11,895 nucleotides of DNA, from assembly GCA_035308345.1 (NCBI GenBank), contig DATGGW010000452.1, forward strand, positions 1 to 11,895. The letters are read 5' to 3'. The notes beneath the pieces are model-generated. The model did no database searches. It worked only from the letters and a program-made list of their open reading frames with translations, and was not told where the DNA came from. The first letter of the stretch is position 1. The number at the start of each line of letters is the position of its first letter. Positions 1 to 5,286 of this stretch are shown piece after piece. Source of the DNA: CF-113 sp035308345. GTDB taxonomy: Bacteria; Chloroflexota; Ktedonobacteria; Ktedonobacterales; Ktedonobacteraceae. A program made the translations under genes and the position numbers.

Positions 1-43
1 GCGTAAAAATCGTTTCCAGGTCTCGCAGTTCTTTTTCTTCCAT
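1..43 (-). CDS. 5' end of an unidentified minus-strand gene, truncated by the window
   Basis: Read on the minus strand, an ATG at 43-41 opens a frame beginning MEEKELRDLETIFT that runs off the left edge without a stop. A GGAGG-like stretch (AGGA, about 9 nt before this ATG) supports it. A second ATG at 48-46 lies in another frame and is too close to the same ribosome site. Only 14 residues are visible, so no function can be assigned. The gene is divergent from the plus-strand unit that starts at 312. Confidence 0.35.
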   Translation of the reverse strand, partial: MEEKELRDLETIFT

Positions 44-150
44 CGCATCGTTTCCTGCCTTTTAGACGGTATTTTATCACCTCCTCGCATTTGTTTTCCT
101 GTGGATGGGGTTATTTAGATGCGATTGCCCTGGGGCAAGAAATACAATAC

Positions 151-179
151 TTGACATTAAGTGATCAATATTCTACATT
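151..179 (+). promoter_or_regulatory. Sigma70-like promoter for the 312-2396 gene pair
   Basis: A perfect -35 box TTGACA (151-156) is followed, after 17 nt, by TACATT (174-179), which matches 4 of 6 bases of TATAAT. It points toward the gene at 312 and would leave a leader of about 125 nt. The rest of 44-311 is AT-rich and shows no other convincing gene or site. Confidence 0.5.
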
Positions 180-311
180 TAGATACCTGAGGTTATGCTT
201 ATTTTCCAGCTTTTGTTTCTGCGGTTACATCCGGTTGTAAGTGAGGGTTCTGCGTATTCATTAGGGCGGAAGGTAGGCATTTTTGGCGATAAGCTGAGAG
301 GGGTTTGAGTT

Positions 312-2069
312 ATGAAGAGCATCCTTGCAATTGTACTACCCATTCTTGCATTTGCCGTGCTAGTGACTGTCCCTCTTTTCATATGGGGAGGGCAGAGCTA
401 CAGCTTTCTCATTAATCAGGAGAAAGCTATAGCCAGTTTTATTCTCGTAACGCTTGAATTAGCCGGTATTGCCTTTTCCATTGTAATAGTTGTCTTCGTA
501 ATCATTCAATATGCCCAATATGTTCGTTCACGTCGCTTCGTTTTCGATGGGTTTAGTAATGAATCAAAACTTAATGATGCTTTGAAAACGCCGCTCGTTC
601 TGGGTATACTAGCGCGGGAGGAACTAGTGAATCAGTTCGAGGCTATATACAATGAACTCAAGGGATATTATGATAATGTAAGTCAAGACTTTGAGGCATT
701 TGCTGTTGATGAGCTACATATTCAGAAAGATCCTTCAGGGAACAATATTGGAAGGTATGTATCAGTAGATCAAATTAATACAGGTGGAATGATTGAAGAC
801 CAGAAGGAAATAATCAGGTCCTTAAAAGATCCTAAAGGTATTAATTTGATGAAACTGGCCGAGGAGATTGCATCCAAAGAAGCTAACAACATGATGGCCA
901 TGGCCGGGGAGATTGCACCAAAAGAAATCTCGCCTATCTTGAAATTCATTGAAGCCGTTATCCCACCGCACATTATCAGAGCAACAGGGCATTTACAAGG
1001 GTGGAGGGGCAAACCTGGTAGGGTAGGTATCACCTTCGAGTTTGTGGACCTCGGCAGCCAGCGTAACCTGATGGTCCGTACTATCTGGTGGTCGCCAGAT
1101 GGTGAATTGAACAAAATCAATAACACTTTAACAAATAAGATGACTCATTATTATATCGAACTGTTAAGTCCGGCTATGCATTGGATGGCATTAATGTTCT
1201 TGGAAGAGAATTTGATATCACAAGTGCCTCCTATTAATCGTATCCTCAATATCCTCAACATCTTCAATATTCCAAATACCCGCGAAAAAAGGCGTCAGGC
1301 ACGACTTCTCGCTCTTCTAAGCTTGCAGTACTTCGCTAGTGCCCTTCAATTTCGAGCATACAACAGTTTCTTTATCCAGCTTGCCATCGAACATTTCCGC
1401 CGGGCCTTAGTTAAGGATTCGAGTTGGTCCTTACCTTATCTTTACCTAGCTAACTTATACAGCTTTATGGCGCTAGAATCGACTGGAGAAATATATGAAA
1501 AGCTGCTCAAGGAATCACTAAATTTATACAAACAGGCGCTTGAGCATACAAAAGAGACGAATGTCAATAAACGACCTCGAATTATAATCGCTTTGGCGCT
1601 GGCAGAATTAGCCTCAGGAGTCAAGACAGAGGATGAAGGGCTCATTAACAAGGCAATCCAGAAAGTTGAGGAACTGCAAAAGCAAAGAGACCCTGCCGAT
1701 TTCGATCCTGATCGAGCAGATTGTGCTGCCTTCCTGTATAATCTGGCAATATTTTACGAAAAAGCTTATGACAATGCGGTTAATATCCCCAATGTTATAG
1801 CTAAGGATGAAGCCCGACGCTATCTGGCGTATAGCTTAGTTCGCCCCCAGGATTTTTGGGATGCAGTTGAAAACGATGACAATTTTAAGAGTATGCGTGA
1901 AGAAGGAGACTTAGAGATTCTTAAGAAAAAATTGGCTGAGAATCTGAGAGAGAAACCCGAATTGAAGAAGATGACAGGGGAAAATTTCAAAGCTGAGATT
2001 AGCGAGATATTGAAAGAGGTGGATCAAACGTTGGGGCGAGGTAACCTTCAGATGGCGACGACTATATAA
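312..2069 (+). CDS. Membrane-anchored protein with TPR-like C-terminal region, unknown function
   Basis: This is a 585-aa protein I do not recognise as a named family. Two hydrophobic helices stand at the N-terminus (about residues 4-26 and 40-66). The basic cluster RSRR at 72-75 predicts that the large remainder is cytoplasmic. Residues about 100-320 form a mixed domain with a conspicuous tryptophan-containing patch (RTIWWSPDGE). Residues about 324-493 are helical, with TPR-like spacing, for example AIEHFRRAL followed by LPYLYLANLYS, which suggests a protein-binding scaffold. The tail (about 515-575) is charged and probably helical. The ATG at 312 is chosen because GAGAGGGG (296-303) sits 8 nt upstream. 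A small gene follows 18 nt downstream and is probably co-transcribed. The DNA is more AT-rich than the folate genes, which may reflect accessory origin. Confidence 0.8.
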   Translation: MKSILAIVLPILAFAVLVTVPLFIWGGQSYSFLINQEKAIASFILVTLELAGIAFSIVIVVFVIIQYAQYVRSRRFVFDGFSNESKLNDALKTPLVLGILAREELVNQFEAIYNELKGYYDNVSQDFEAFAVDELHIQKDPSGNNIGRYVSVDQINTGGMIEDQKEIIRSLKDPKGINLMKLAEEIASKEANNMMAMAGEIAPKEISPILKFIEAVIPPHIIRATGHLQGWRGKPGRVGITFEFVDLGSQRNLMVRTIWWSPDGELNKINNTLTNKMTHYYIELLSPAMHWMALMFLEENLISQVPPINRILNILNIFNIPNTREKRRQARLLALLSLQYFASALQFRAYNSFFIQLAIEHFRRALVKDSSWSLPYLYLANLYSFMALESTGEIYEKLLKESLNLYKQALEHTKETNVNKRPRIIIALALAELASGVKTEDEGLINKAIQKVEELQKQRDPADFDPDRADCAAFLYNLAIFYEKAYDNAVNIPNVIAKDEARRYLAYSLVRPQDFWDAVENDDNFKSMREEGDLEILKKKLAENLREKPELKKMTGENFKAEISEILKEVDQTLGRGNLQMATTI

Positions 2070-2087
2070 GAGGTAGGAGGTACCAGC

Positions 2088-2396
2088 ATGTCAGGACTGG
2101 TGGAGATTCAGGCCCTGGTGAACGAGGCTCAGGAGAAAATTAAAGAGAGTGATCGCCAATATGTGCGGACAGTCCTCTGGCCAGATATCAAAAGTGCGCT
2201 TGGGGTATGTACCGATATCGCCTGGCCGGATCGTAAGAAATTGGGATTGCTTATCCATAAGCGCCTGGAAGAGCAACGCTCAGAGAGAGTAGAGCCTGAG
2301 CGAATCATTCTAGAGAAGCTGATAAAACAAATACAAGAAGGGGAAGTGGAGATGCCTGAAGAAGGACCAAGTCCATTGAAATGGCTTCCCTATTAA
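2088..2396 (+). CDS. Small soluble charged protein, unknown function
   Basis: This 102-aa protein has no signal peptide or membrane segment. It looks mostly alpha-helical, with charged stretches around residues 10-25 and 55-90, and ends PSPLKWLPY. I do not recognise the family. AGGAGG (2075-2080) lies 7 nt before the ATG, a strong ribosome site that fixes the start. The gene begins 18 nt after the upstream membrane protein and is almost certainly translated from the same mRNA, so it may be a partner or regulator of that protein. No hairpin-plus-T-run terminator is visible after the stop. A mobile element begins only 32 nt downstream. Confidence 0.72.
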   Translation: MSGLVEIQALVNEAQEKIKESDRQYVRTVLWPDIKSALGVCTDIAWPDRKKLGLLIHKRLEEQRSERVEPERIILEKLIKQIQEGEVEMPEEGPSPLKWLPY

Positions 2397-2420
2397 GTGC
2401 TAATTACTGATCTCGCGCTA

Positions 2421-2428
2421 AGGAACTA
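2421..2428. repeat. Left target-site duplication (AGGAACTA)
   Basis: The 8-bp sequence AGGAACTA directly abuts the left terminal repeat and recurs exactly at 5087-5094 next to the right terminal repeat. Known IS256-family insertions duplicate 8-9 bp, so this fits a single transposition event of the whole interval. Confidence 0.85.
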
Positions 2429-2452
2429 GACACCATCCCCCATGTTGTGTAA
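2429..2452 (+). repeat. Left terminal inverted repeat of the IS256-type element
   Basis: The inward-reading left end starts GACACCATC and continues to TGTTGTGTAA. Against the reverse complement of 5063-5086 it matches at 20 of 24 positions. Bases 1-8 and 15-24 are identical, and the mismatches cluster at positions 9 and 12-14. This two-block layout resembles a cleavage end plus an inner transposase-binding block, which is an inference from transposase ends in general. Confidence 0.82.
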
Positions 2453-2463
2453 CGGCCAGCAGT

Positions 2464-2597
2464 AAGCAAGCAGACACAGATGCAAAGATATTGGTGGCGA
2501 ATTCAAAAATGAACTTCATTTTGAGCACGAATCCTGAGGATTGCCAGCACCGAAAGCGAATTCGCCACCAATATCAAATAAGTATGTCTGCTTGCTT
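2464..2597 (+). repeat. Palindromic element, copy A (18-bp perfect stem plus outer 13-bp stem)
   Basis: The inner arms GATATTGGTGGCGAATTC (2487-2504) and GAATTCGCCACCAATATC (2558-2575) are perfectly complementary around a 53-nt loop. Outer arms AAGCAAGCAGACA (2464-2476) and its exact complement (2585-2597) extend the structure, with unpaired spacers of 10 and 9 nt. The element starts 11 nt inside the left terminal repeat and lies 3' of the passenger membrane-protein gene. A second copy (about 3518-3650) is present in reverse orientation. It could act as an RNA hairpin that ends or insulates transcription, or be a non-autonomous repeat. No T-run follows, so it is not a standard terminator. Confidence 0.85.
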
Positions 2598-2663
2598 CAA
2601 GAGAGAATGAGCCCATTTTCCAGTCACAGACACAACGAGCGGAGAGGCGAGAAGGGAGGCCGT

Positions 2664-3377
2664 TCAGGTACCTGGCTCGTGTGCCTGTTTGCCTGGCATG
2701 TGGCCAGTCCGAGCATAGGTCACGATGGCCTGCCAGTACCAGACCGAGACCAGGAAGACGCCACTGGTCATGGCCACGACAAGCAGCGCGAAGGTCAGAG
2801 CGAGAACGCCTTCGGTAGTGTTGAGTTGCTGCGTCGCCTGCACGTGGCCCAGGGTGCTTACTACGGCGAACAGCAGTAAGCAGGGACTGATCCCAAAAAG
2901 AGCGAGTCTAAGCCAGAGCAAGCGTCTCCCCACGTGGCTTAGCAAGGGGAGGTTCTCGGCTTCTTGGCCTGCTCGCCTCTGGGTGTGCCAGGTGGCGAAA
3001 GCTCCCCAACTCGAGAAGAGTGTCCCAACGAACAGCCAGCCTCCCAAACTGAGGGGGATCAAGTGATTGAAGAAGAGTTCGAGCGCCCCCAGGACGAACG
3101 GAATGAGGGCATCGCGCACGTCGGGGATCCAATTCAAGCTGATGATATGCATCGTATACTGACTCCACGTCGTGATCACGGATCCAAAGGCGACTAGGAC
3201 GAGCAACCACTGAGTGAGGGTGAACTGCTGAGAGTTGGTTGCCACGACAGCAGCGAGATCAGCCAGTGCCACCCCCTGGATCACACTCAGCAGTGTCAAG
3301 TAGACTGAGCTGAACTGGTCTTTGAGTTTCTGTTGCACCAGCAGGTGGTGCCCTTGGGGTTCTTGTACAGCCTGCAT
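2664..3377 (-). CDS. Six-helix integral membrane protein, passenger of the mobile element, unknown function
   Basis: This 237-aa hydrophobic protein has about six predicted membrane helices (near residues 25-45, 55-72, 90-108, 111-130, 154-176 and 189-213). A basic segment, including HTQRR and RRLLWLR, lies between helices four and five. I see no catalytic motif or known transporter signature and do not recognise the family. The ATG at 3377 is preferred over the upstream GTG at 3398, because the ribosome site AGGAGGAGGG (3394-3385) lies 7 nt before the ATG and would fall inside the coding region if GTG were used. The gene lies between the element's left end and its transposase, on the transposase strand, and is bracketed by inverted palindromic repeats. 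Its frame is intact while the transposase is broken, which suggests it may still be under selection. Confidence 0.75.
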   Translation of the reverse strand: MQAVQEPQGHHLLVQQKLKDQFSSVYLTLLSVIQGVALADLAAVVATNSQQFTLTQWLLVLVAFGSVITTWSQYTMHIISLNWIPDVRDALIPFVLGALELFFNHLIPLSLGGWLFVGTLFSSWGAFATWHTQRRAGQEAENLPLLSHVGRRLLWLRLALFGISPCLLLFAVVSTLGHVQATQQLNTTEGVLALTFALLVVAMTSGVFLVSVWYWQAIVTYARTGHMPGKQAHEPGT

Positions 3378-3398
3378 GCGATTTCCCTCCTCCTGCAC

Positions 3399-3415
3399 GA
3401 CAGTCTCTAACTGTC
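3399..3415 (-). promoter_or_regulatory. Short hairpin in the leader of the passenger membrane-protein gene
   Basis: GACAGT (3399-3404) and ACTGTC (3410-3415) form a perfect 6-bp stem around a 5-nt loop. It ends 4 nt before the AGGAGGAGGG ribosome site on the minus-strand mRNA. A role in mRNA stability or translation is possible but not shown. Confidence 0.3.
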
Positions 3416-3432
3416 ATACTGAGAACGGATAA

Positions 3433-3445
3433 GCCAACAATTGGC
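3433..3445. promoter_or_regulatory. Operator-like inverted repeat GCCAA-N3-TTGGC
   Basis: GCCAACAATTGGC is a perfect 5-bp inverted repeat with a 3-nt centre, about 56 nt upstream of the passenger gene start. On the minus strand TTGATA occurs just upstream and TATGAC downstream, so a weak promoter could overlap it. The region 3416-3516 holds no other convincing feature. Confidence 0.25.
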
Positions 3446-3516
3446 CTATCATATCAACAGAAAGACATCAGAAGAGATGAGTTAGAGGGTATCTTACCAG
3501 ACTCAGTCTGCATTTG

Positions 3517-3747
3517 CTAGCAAGCAGGCTCACTTAAATTGATATTGGTGGCGAATTCAGTTTTCACGCTCAATTTCTGCAAACTCTCGCTCAAAATGAG
3601 CCTGATTTTTGAATTCGCCACCAATATCGCAAAGGCGATGCCAGCTCGCTCCAGGATCTGACAACACAGGCAAGTACAACGTAGGAACCCCAGGTCATTC
3701 AGACCAGAGAGCCTGGGACTCGTGAGATGGCGCAAGCTGAGCCGCAA
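3517..3747 (-). CDS. Possible 76-aa small protein with perfect Shine-Dalgarno and TTG start
   Basis: A minus-strand frame starts at TTG (3747-3745), 5 nt after AGGAGGTG (3760-3753), a full 8-nt match to the anti-Shine-Dalgarno. The product starts MRLSLRHL, has a cysteine-rich CTCLCC patch near residues 24-29, and contains the hydrophobic run GIAFAILVA. Its C-terminal half is encoded by palindromic copy B, so part of the reading frame is repeat sequence. No family is recognised. The strong ribosome site argues for translation. The use of repeat DNA and the position after the dead transposase argue for a chance frame or a remnant. Confidence 0.3.
   Translation of the reverse strand: MRLSLRHLTSPRLSGLNDLGFLRCTCLCCQILERAGIAFAILVANSKIRLILSESLQKLSVKTEFATNINLSEPAC
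3518..3650 (-). repeat. Palindromic element, copy B (reverse orientation)
   Basis: The same 18-nt arms as copy A occur at 3541-3558 and 3611-3628 around a 52-nt loop. The reverse complement of this loop aligns to the copy A loop: both begin AAAAAT and share TCATTTTGAGC at the same offset, so the two elements are inverted homologues. The outer block GCAAGCAG (3520-3527) sits the same distance from the inner arm as in copy A. The outer stem has diverged to about 9 of 12 pairs. The copy lies 5' of the passenger membrane-protein gene and overlaps the doubtful 76-aa frame. Confidence 0.83.
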
Positions 3748-3764
3748 AAAAACACCTCCTCCCG

Positions 3765-3785
3765 AACCAGTCTTTCCGGCTGGTT
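3765..3785 (-). terminator. Hairpin downstream of the transposase gene, weak terminator candidate
   Basis: On the minus strand AACCAG, a 9-nt loop and CTGGTT form a 6-bp stem 34 nt after the transposase stop. A run of seven T's follows, but 12 nt further on and after the AGGAGGTG motif. It is therefore not a canonical intrinsic terminator and may instead belong to the leader of the small frame at 3747. Confidence 0.25.
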
Positions 3786-3818
3786 GGTTGTTTGCTCAGG
3801 CCCCTCACGCGAGAGCGG

Positions 3819-4980
3819 TTAGTCGACCGGAATCTTGGGCAAGCGAATATCCTGCATCACGGCCCACACGATGGTCAAGCAGCTCGTTTCGGTCGTGAAG
3901 GCGTCGATTTGATCGGTGCGCTGGCGCACATTGCTAAACAAGCTTGGAGTGCGCGTTGGTGCTGCGAATATAGCGGTGCATGACCGGTGGGAAGGCATAA
4001 AACGTCAACAAATGCTCTTCGTCTTCGCACAGGCTCCGGATGGCCTCGGGATAGCGCTTCTGGTATTTGGCTTTGAAAGCCGCCAGATTCAGCAGGGCCT
4101 CTTCTTTCTTCTCCTGCTTCCAGATGCCTGTCAGTTCGGCCATGACCTCTTGCTGCTCGCGCTTGGGAATGGCGCTGAGCACGTTGCGCTGTTTGTGAAC
4201 CAGGCAGCGTTGACGCGGTGTCGCGGGAAAGAGGGTCGAAACCGCCGCGAGCAAGCCATCATGTCCATCGGTCACCAGCAGATCGACCTCGCTCACCCCG
4301 CGAGTGCGTAGGTCTTGGAGCAGGCAACTCCAGCCATCCTTGTCGCGCCTTCGCGCACGCACGGAAGGCCAGCACTTCTCGACTGCCCTCCAGATCCACG
4401 CCGAGCGCCGTAAGAATCATGGTCGCATCGGTTTGGGTGCCATGCCGCACCGTGAAATGGATGCCGTCCAGGTAGATGATGCGGTAATGGGGGAGTAACC
4501 GACGCTGCCGCCAGGCTTCATACTGCTCGGTCAGCGTCTGATTCAGGCGACTCCCAGTAGTTTTTCTGCCACTTTGCCCACCCGAAGGGTACTGGTGAAG
4601 CTTCCAAATATGTCGGTGAGGGCTTCGGCGACCGCGGGTTCATAGCGCGCATAGCGCTCAAACACCTGCGTATGAAAGGCTCCGGCACGGTCTCGGGGAA
4701 CCTTGAGGTCCTCAATGCGCCCCGTGGGAGTCACCAGATCGCGGGTATAAGAGCCATTACGATAGCCTCGGCGCATGGGGGTACATTCTCCCCACGAGGC
4801 TCCGAGGCACTGCTCCAATTCTTCGCGCATGACTTGTTCGAGCAAGACCTGCACGGCGCTCACGGCTAAGTGGCGTAAATGCTGCCGAAACTCCTCCTGC
4901 TGGGCTATGAGAGGTGACGACGACTGCGAGGTTGAACCTTTCGGGGACGATGTGATAGGCTTGTGCTTAGGGACAGGCAT
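3819..4980 (-). pseudogene. IS256-family (Transposase_mut) transposase, inactivated by several frameshifts
   Basis: The protein would catalyse cut-and-paste or copy-out movement of the element through a DDE site. Four pieces can be read. The N-terminal piece (4980-4546) runs from MPVPKHK to KVAEKLLGV and includes the helical MREELEQCLGA and RNGSYTRDL blocks. Piece two (about 4553-4355) starts SRLNQTLTEQ and carries the first catalytic Asp in YLDGIHF. Piece three (about 4362-3945) carries the second Asp in LLVTDGHDG and then RQRCLVHKQRN. Piece four (about 3943-3819) runs SLFSNVRQRTDQ to LPKIPVD. The first junction looks like a deletion between two GAGTC repeats, since the segment normally before SRLNQ is missing. 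The last frameshift destroys the NAIES motif, which holds the catalytic Glu in this family. AAGGAG lies 6 nt before the ATG. The copy cannot make an active enzyme. Confidence 0.9.
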
Positions 4981-4982
4981 AG

Positions 4983-5001
4983 TTTTCTCCTTCCGAGAAA
5001 A
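4983..5001 (-). promoter_or_regulatory. Hairpin overlapping the transposase ribosome-binding site
   Basis: TTTTCTC (4983-4989) and GAGAAAA (4995-5001) are a perfect 7-bp inverted repeat with a 5-nt loop. In the minus-strand mRNA the ribosome site AAGGAG is split between loop and stem, 6 nt before the ATG. Hairpins that hide the ribosome site are a known way for insertion sequences to limit transposase translation. That role here is inferred. A possible promoter lies further upstream on the same strand (TTGCGA, 17 nt, GATACT). Confidence 0.4.
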
Positions 5002-5062
5002 TATGGGAACAATCTATGCCTGTAGTATCCTCTCCGCTCCCCCTCTTCGCAAAGCCTCTGCC

Positions 5063-5086
5063 TTACACAACACTTGGCATGGTGTC
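5063..5086 (-). repeat. Right terminal inverted repeat of the IS256-type element
   Basis: Read inward on the minus strand, the end starts GACACCATGCC and continues to TGTTGTGTAA. It matches the left end (2429-2452) at 20 of 24 positions. It lies about 80 bp upstream of the transposase start, a normal distance for this family. Confidence 0.82.
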
Positions 5087-5094
5087 AGGAACTA
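5087..5094. repeat. Right target-site duplication (AGGAACTA)
   Basis: This is an exact copy of 2421-2428, immediately outside the right terminal repeat. Removing 2429-5094 would restore an uninterrupted pre-insertion sequence. Confidence 0.85.
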
Positions 5095-5097
5095 AAC

Positions 5098-5199
5098 TCA
5101 GTAGCCACAGTGACGAGAACAGCTCTGAATGACCTCTTTTTTATGTCGCAAGCTCTCTCGTGCTCGGACGAGTTCGCGTCGCAACTGGTCGAGACCCAT
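5098..5199 (-). other. Possible 33-aa frame or gene remnant in the gap before the WD40 gene
   Basis: A minus-strand frame reads MGLDQLRRELVRARES and onward to a TGA at 5100-5098. It is helical and charged, and looks protein-like. AGGAGG (5206-5201) sits only 1 nt before the ATG, too close for normal initiation, and the frame can be read further upstream to about 5237 without a stop. It may be a decayed gene end or chance. The stop lies 3 nt from the mobile element's target duplication. Nothing else is seen in 5095-5250. Confidence 0.2.
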
Positions 5200-5253
5200 G
5201 CCTCCTGGTCTATCATACTTTACTTGCTTCCGCCGAGATCAGCAATAGTAGTA

Positions 5254-5280
5254 TTGTTGTCAGGATAGACATGATATACT
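5254..5280 (+). promoter_or_regulatory. Promoter close to the WD40 start, possibly giving a leaderless mRNA
   Basis: TATACT (5275-5280) is a good -10 box ending 6 nt before the ATG at 5287. Transcription would then begin at or next to the start codon. TTGTTG (5254-5259) is a weak -35 at 15 nt. No Shine-Dalgarno sequence precedes the ATG, which fits leaderless translation. Confidence 0.4.
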
Positions 5281-5286
5281 TCTTGT

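Larger units (their letters stand above)
2429..5086 (-). mobile_element. IS256-family (Mutator-type) element with a passenger gene, transposase broken
   Basis: The 2,658-bp interval begins GACACCAT and ends ATGGTGTC. It has 24-bp imperfect terminal inverted repeats (20 matches) and a perfect 8-bp target duplication. It holds a decayed IS256-type transposase on the minus strand (3819-4980), a membrane-protein gene on the same strand (2664-3377), and two inverted copies of a palindromic repeat around that gene. Ordinary IS256 elements are typically about 1.3-1.5 kb and hold only the transposase, so roughly 1.3 kb is extra cargo here. No second copy of the left terminal repeat is visible just beyond the transposase stop, so I see no shorter element nested inside. 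The element lies between the two-gene unit at 312-2396 and the WD40 gene. It appears to have interrupted neither, landing 24 nt past the 2396 stop. Confidence 0.8.

Noticed and set aside
2541..2879. Plus-strand 112-codon frame over the passenger gene
   Set aside because: It is antisense to the membrane-protein gene and starts inside the palindromic repeat. It has no ribosome site or recognisable domain.
3378..3398. GTG start seven codons upstream for the passenger membrane protein
   Set aside because: The strong AGGAGGAGGG site would lie inside the coding region. It fits the ATG at 3377 instead.
2464..3650. Integron-style attC sites or a CRISPR repeat pair
   Set aside because: No attC core consensus is seen at the arms. 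There are only two copies, inverted, about 1 kb apart, with a gene between them.
2429..5086. Composite transposon made of two separate insertion sequences
   Set aside because: Only one transposase is present, and a single pair of terminal repeats abuts one matching target duplication.
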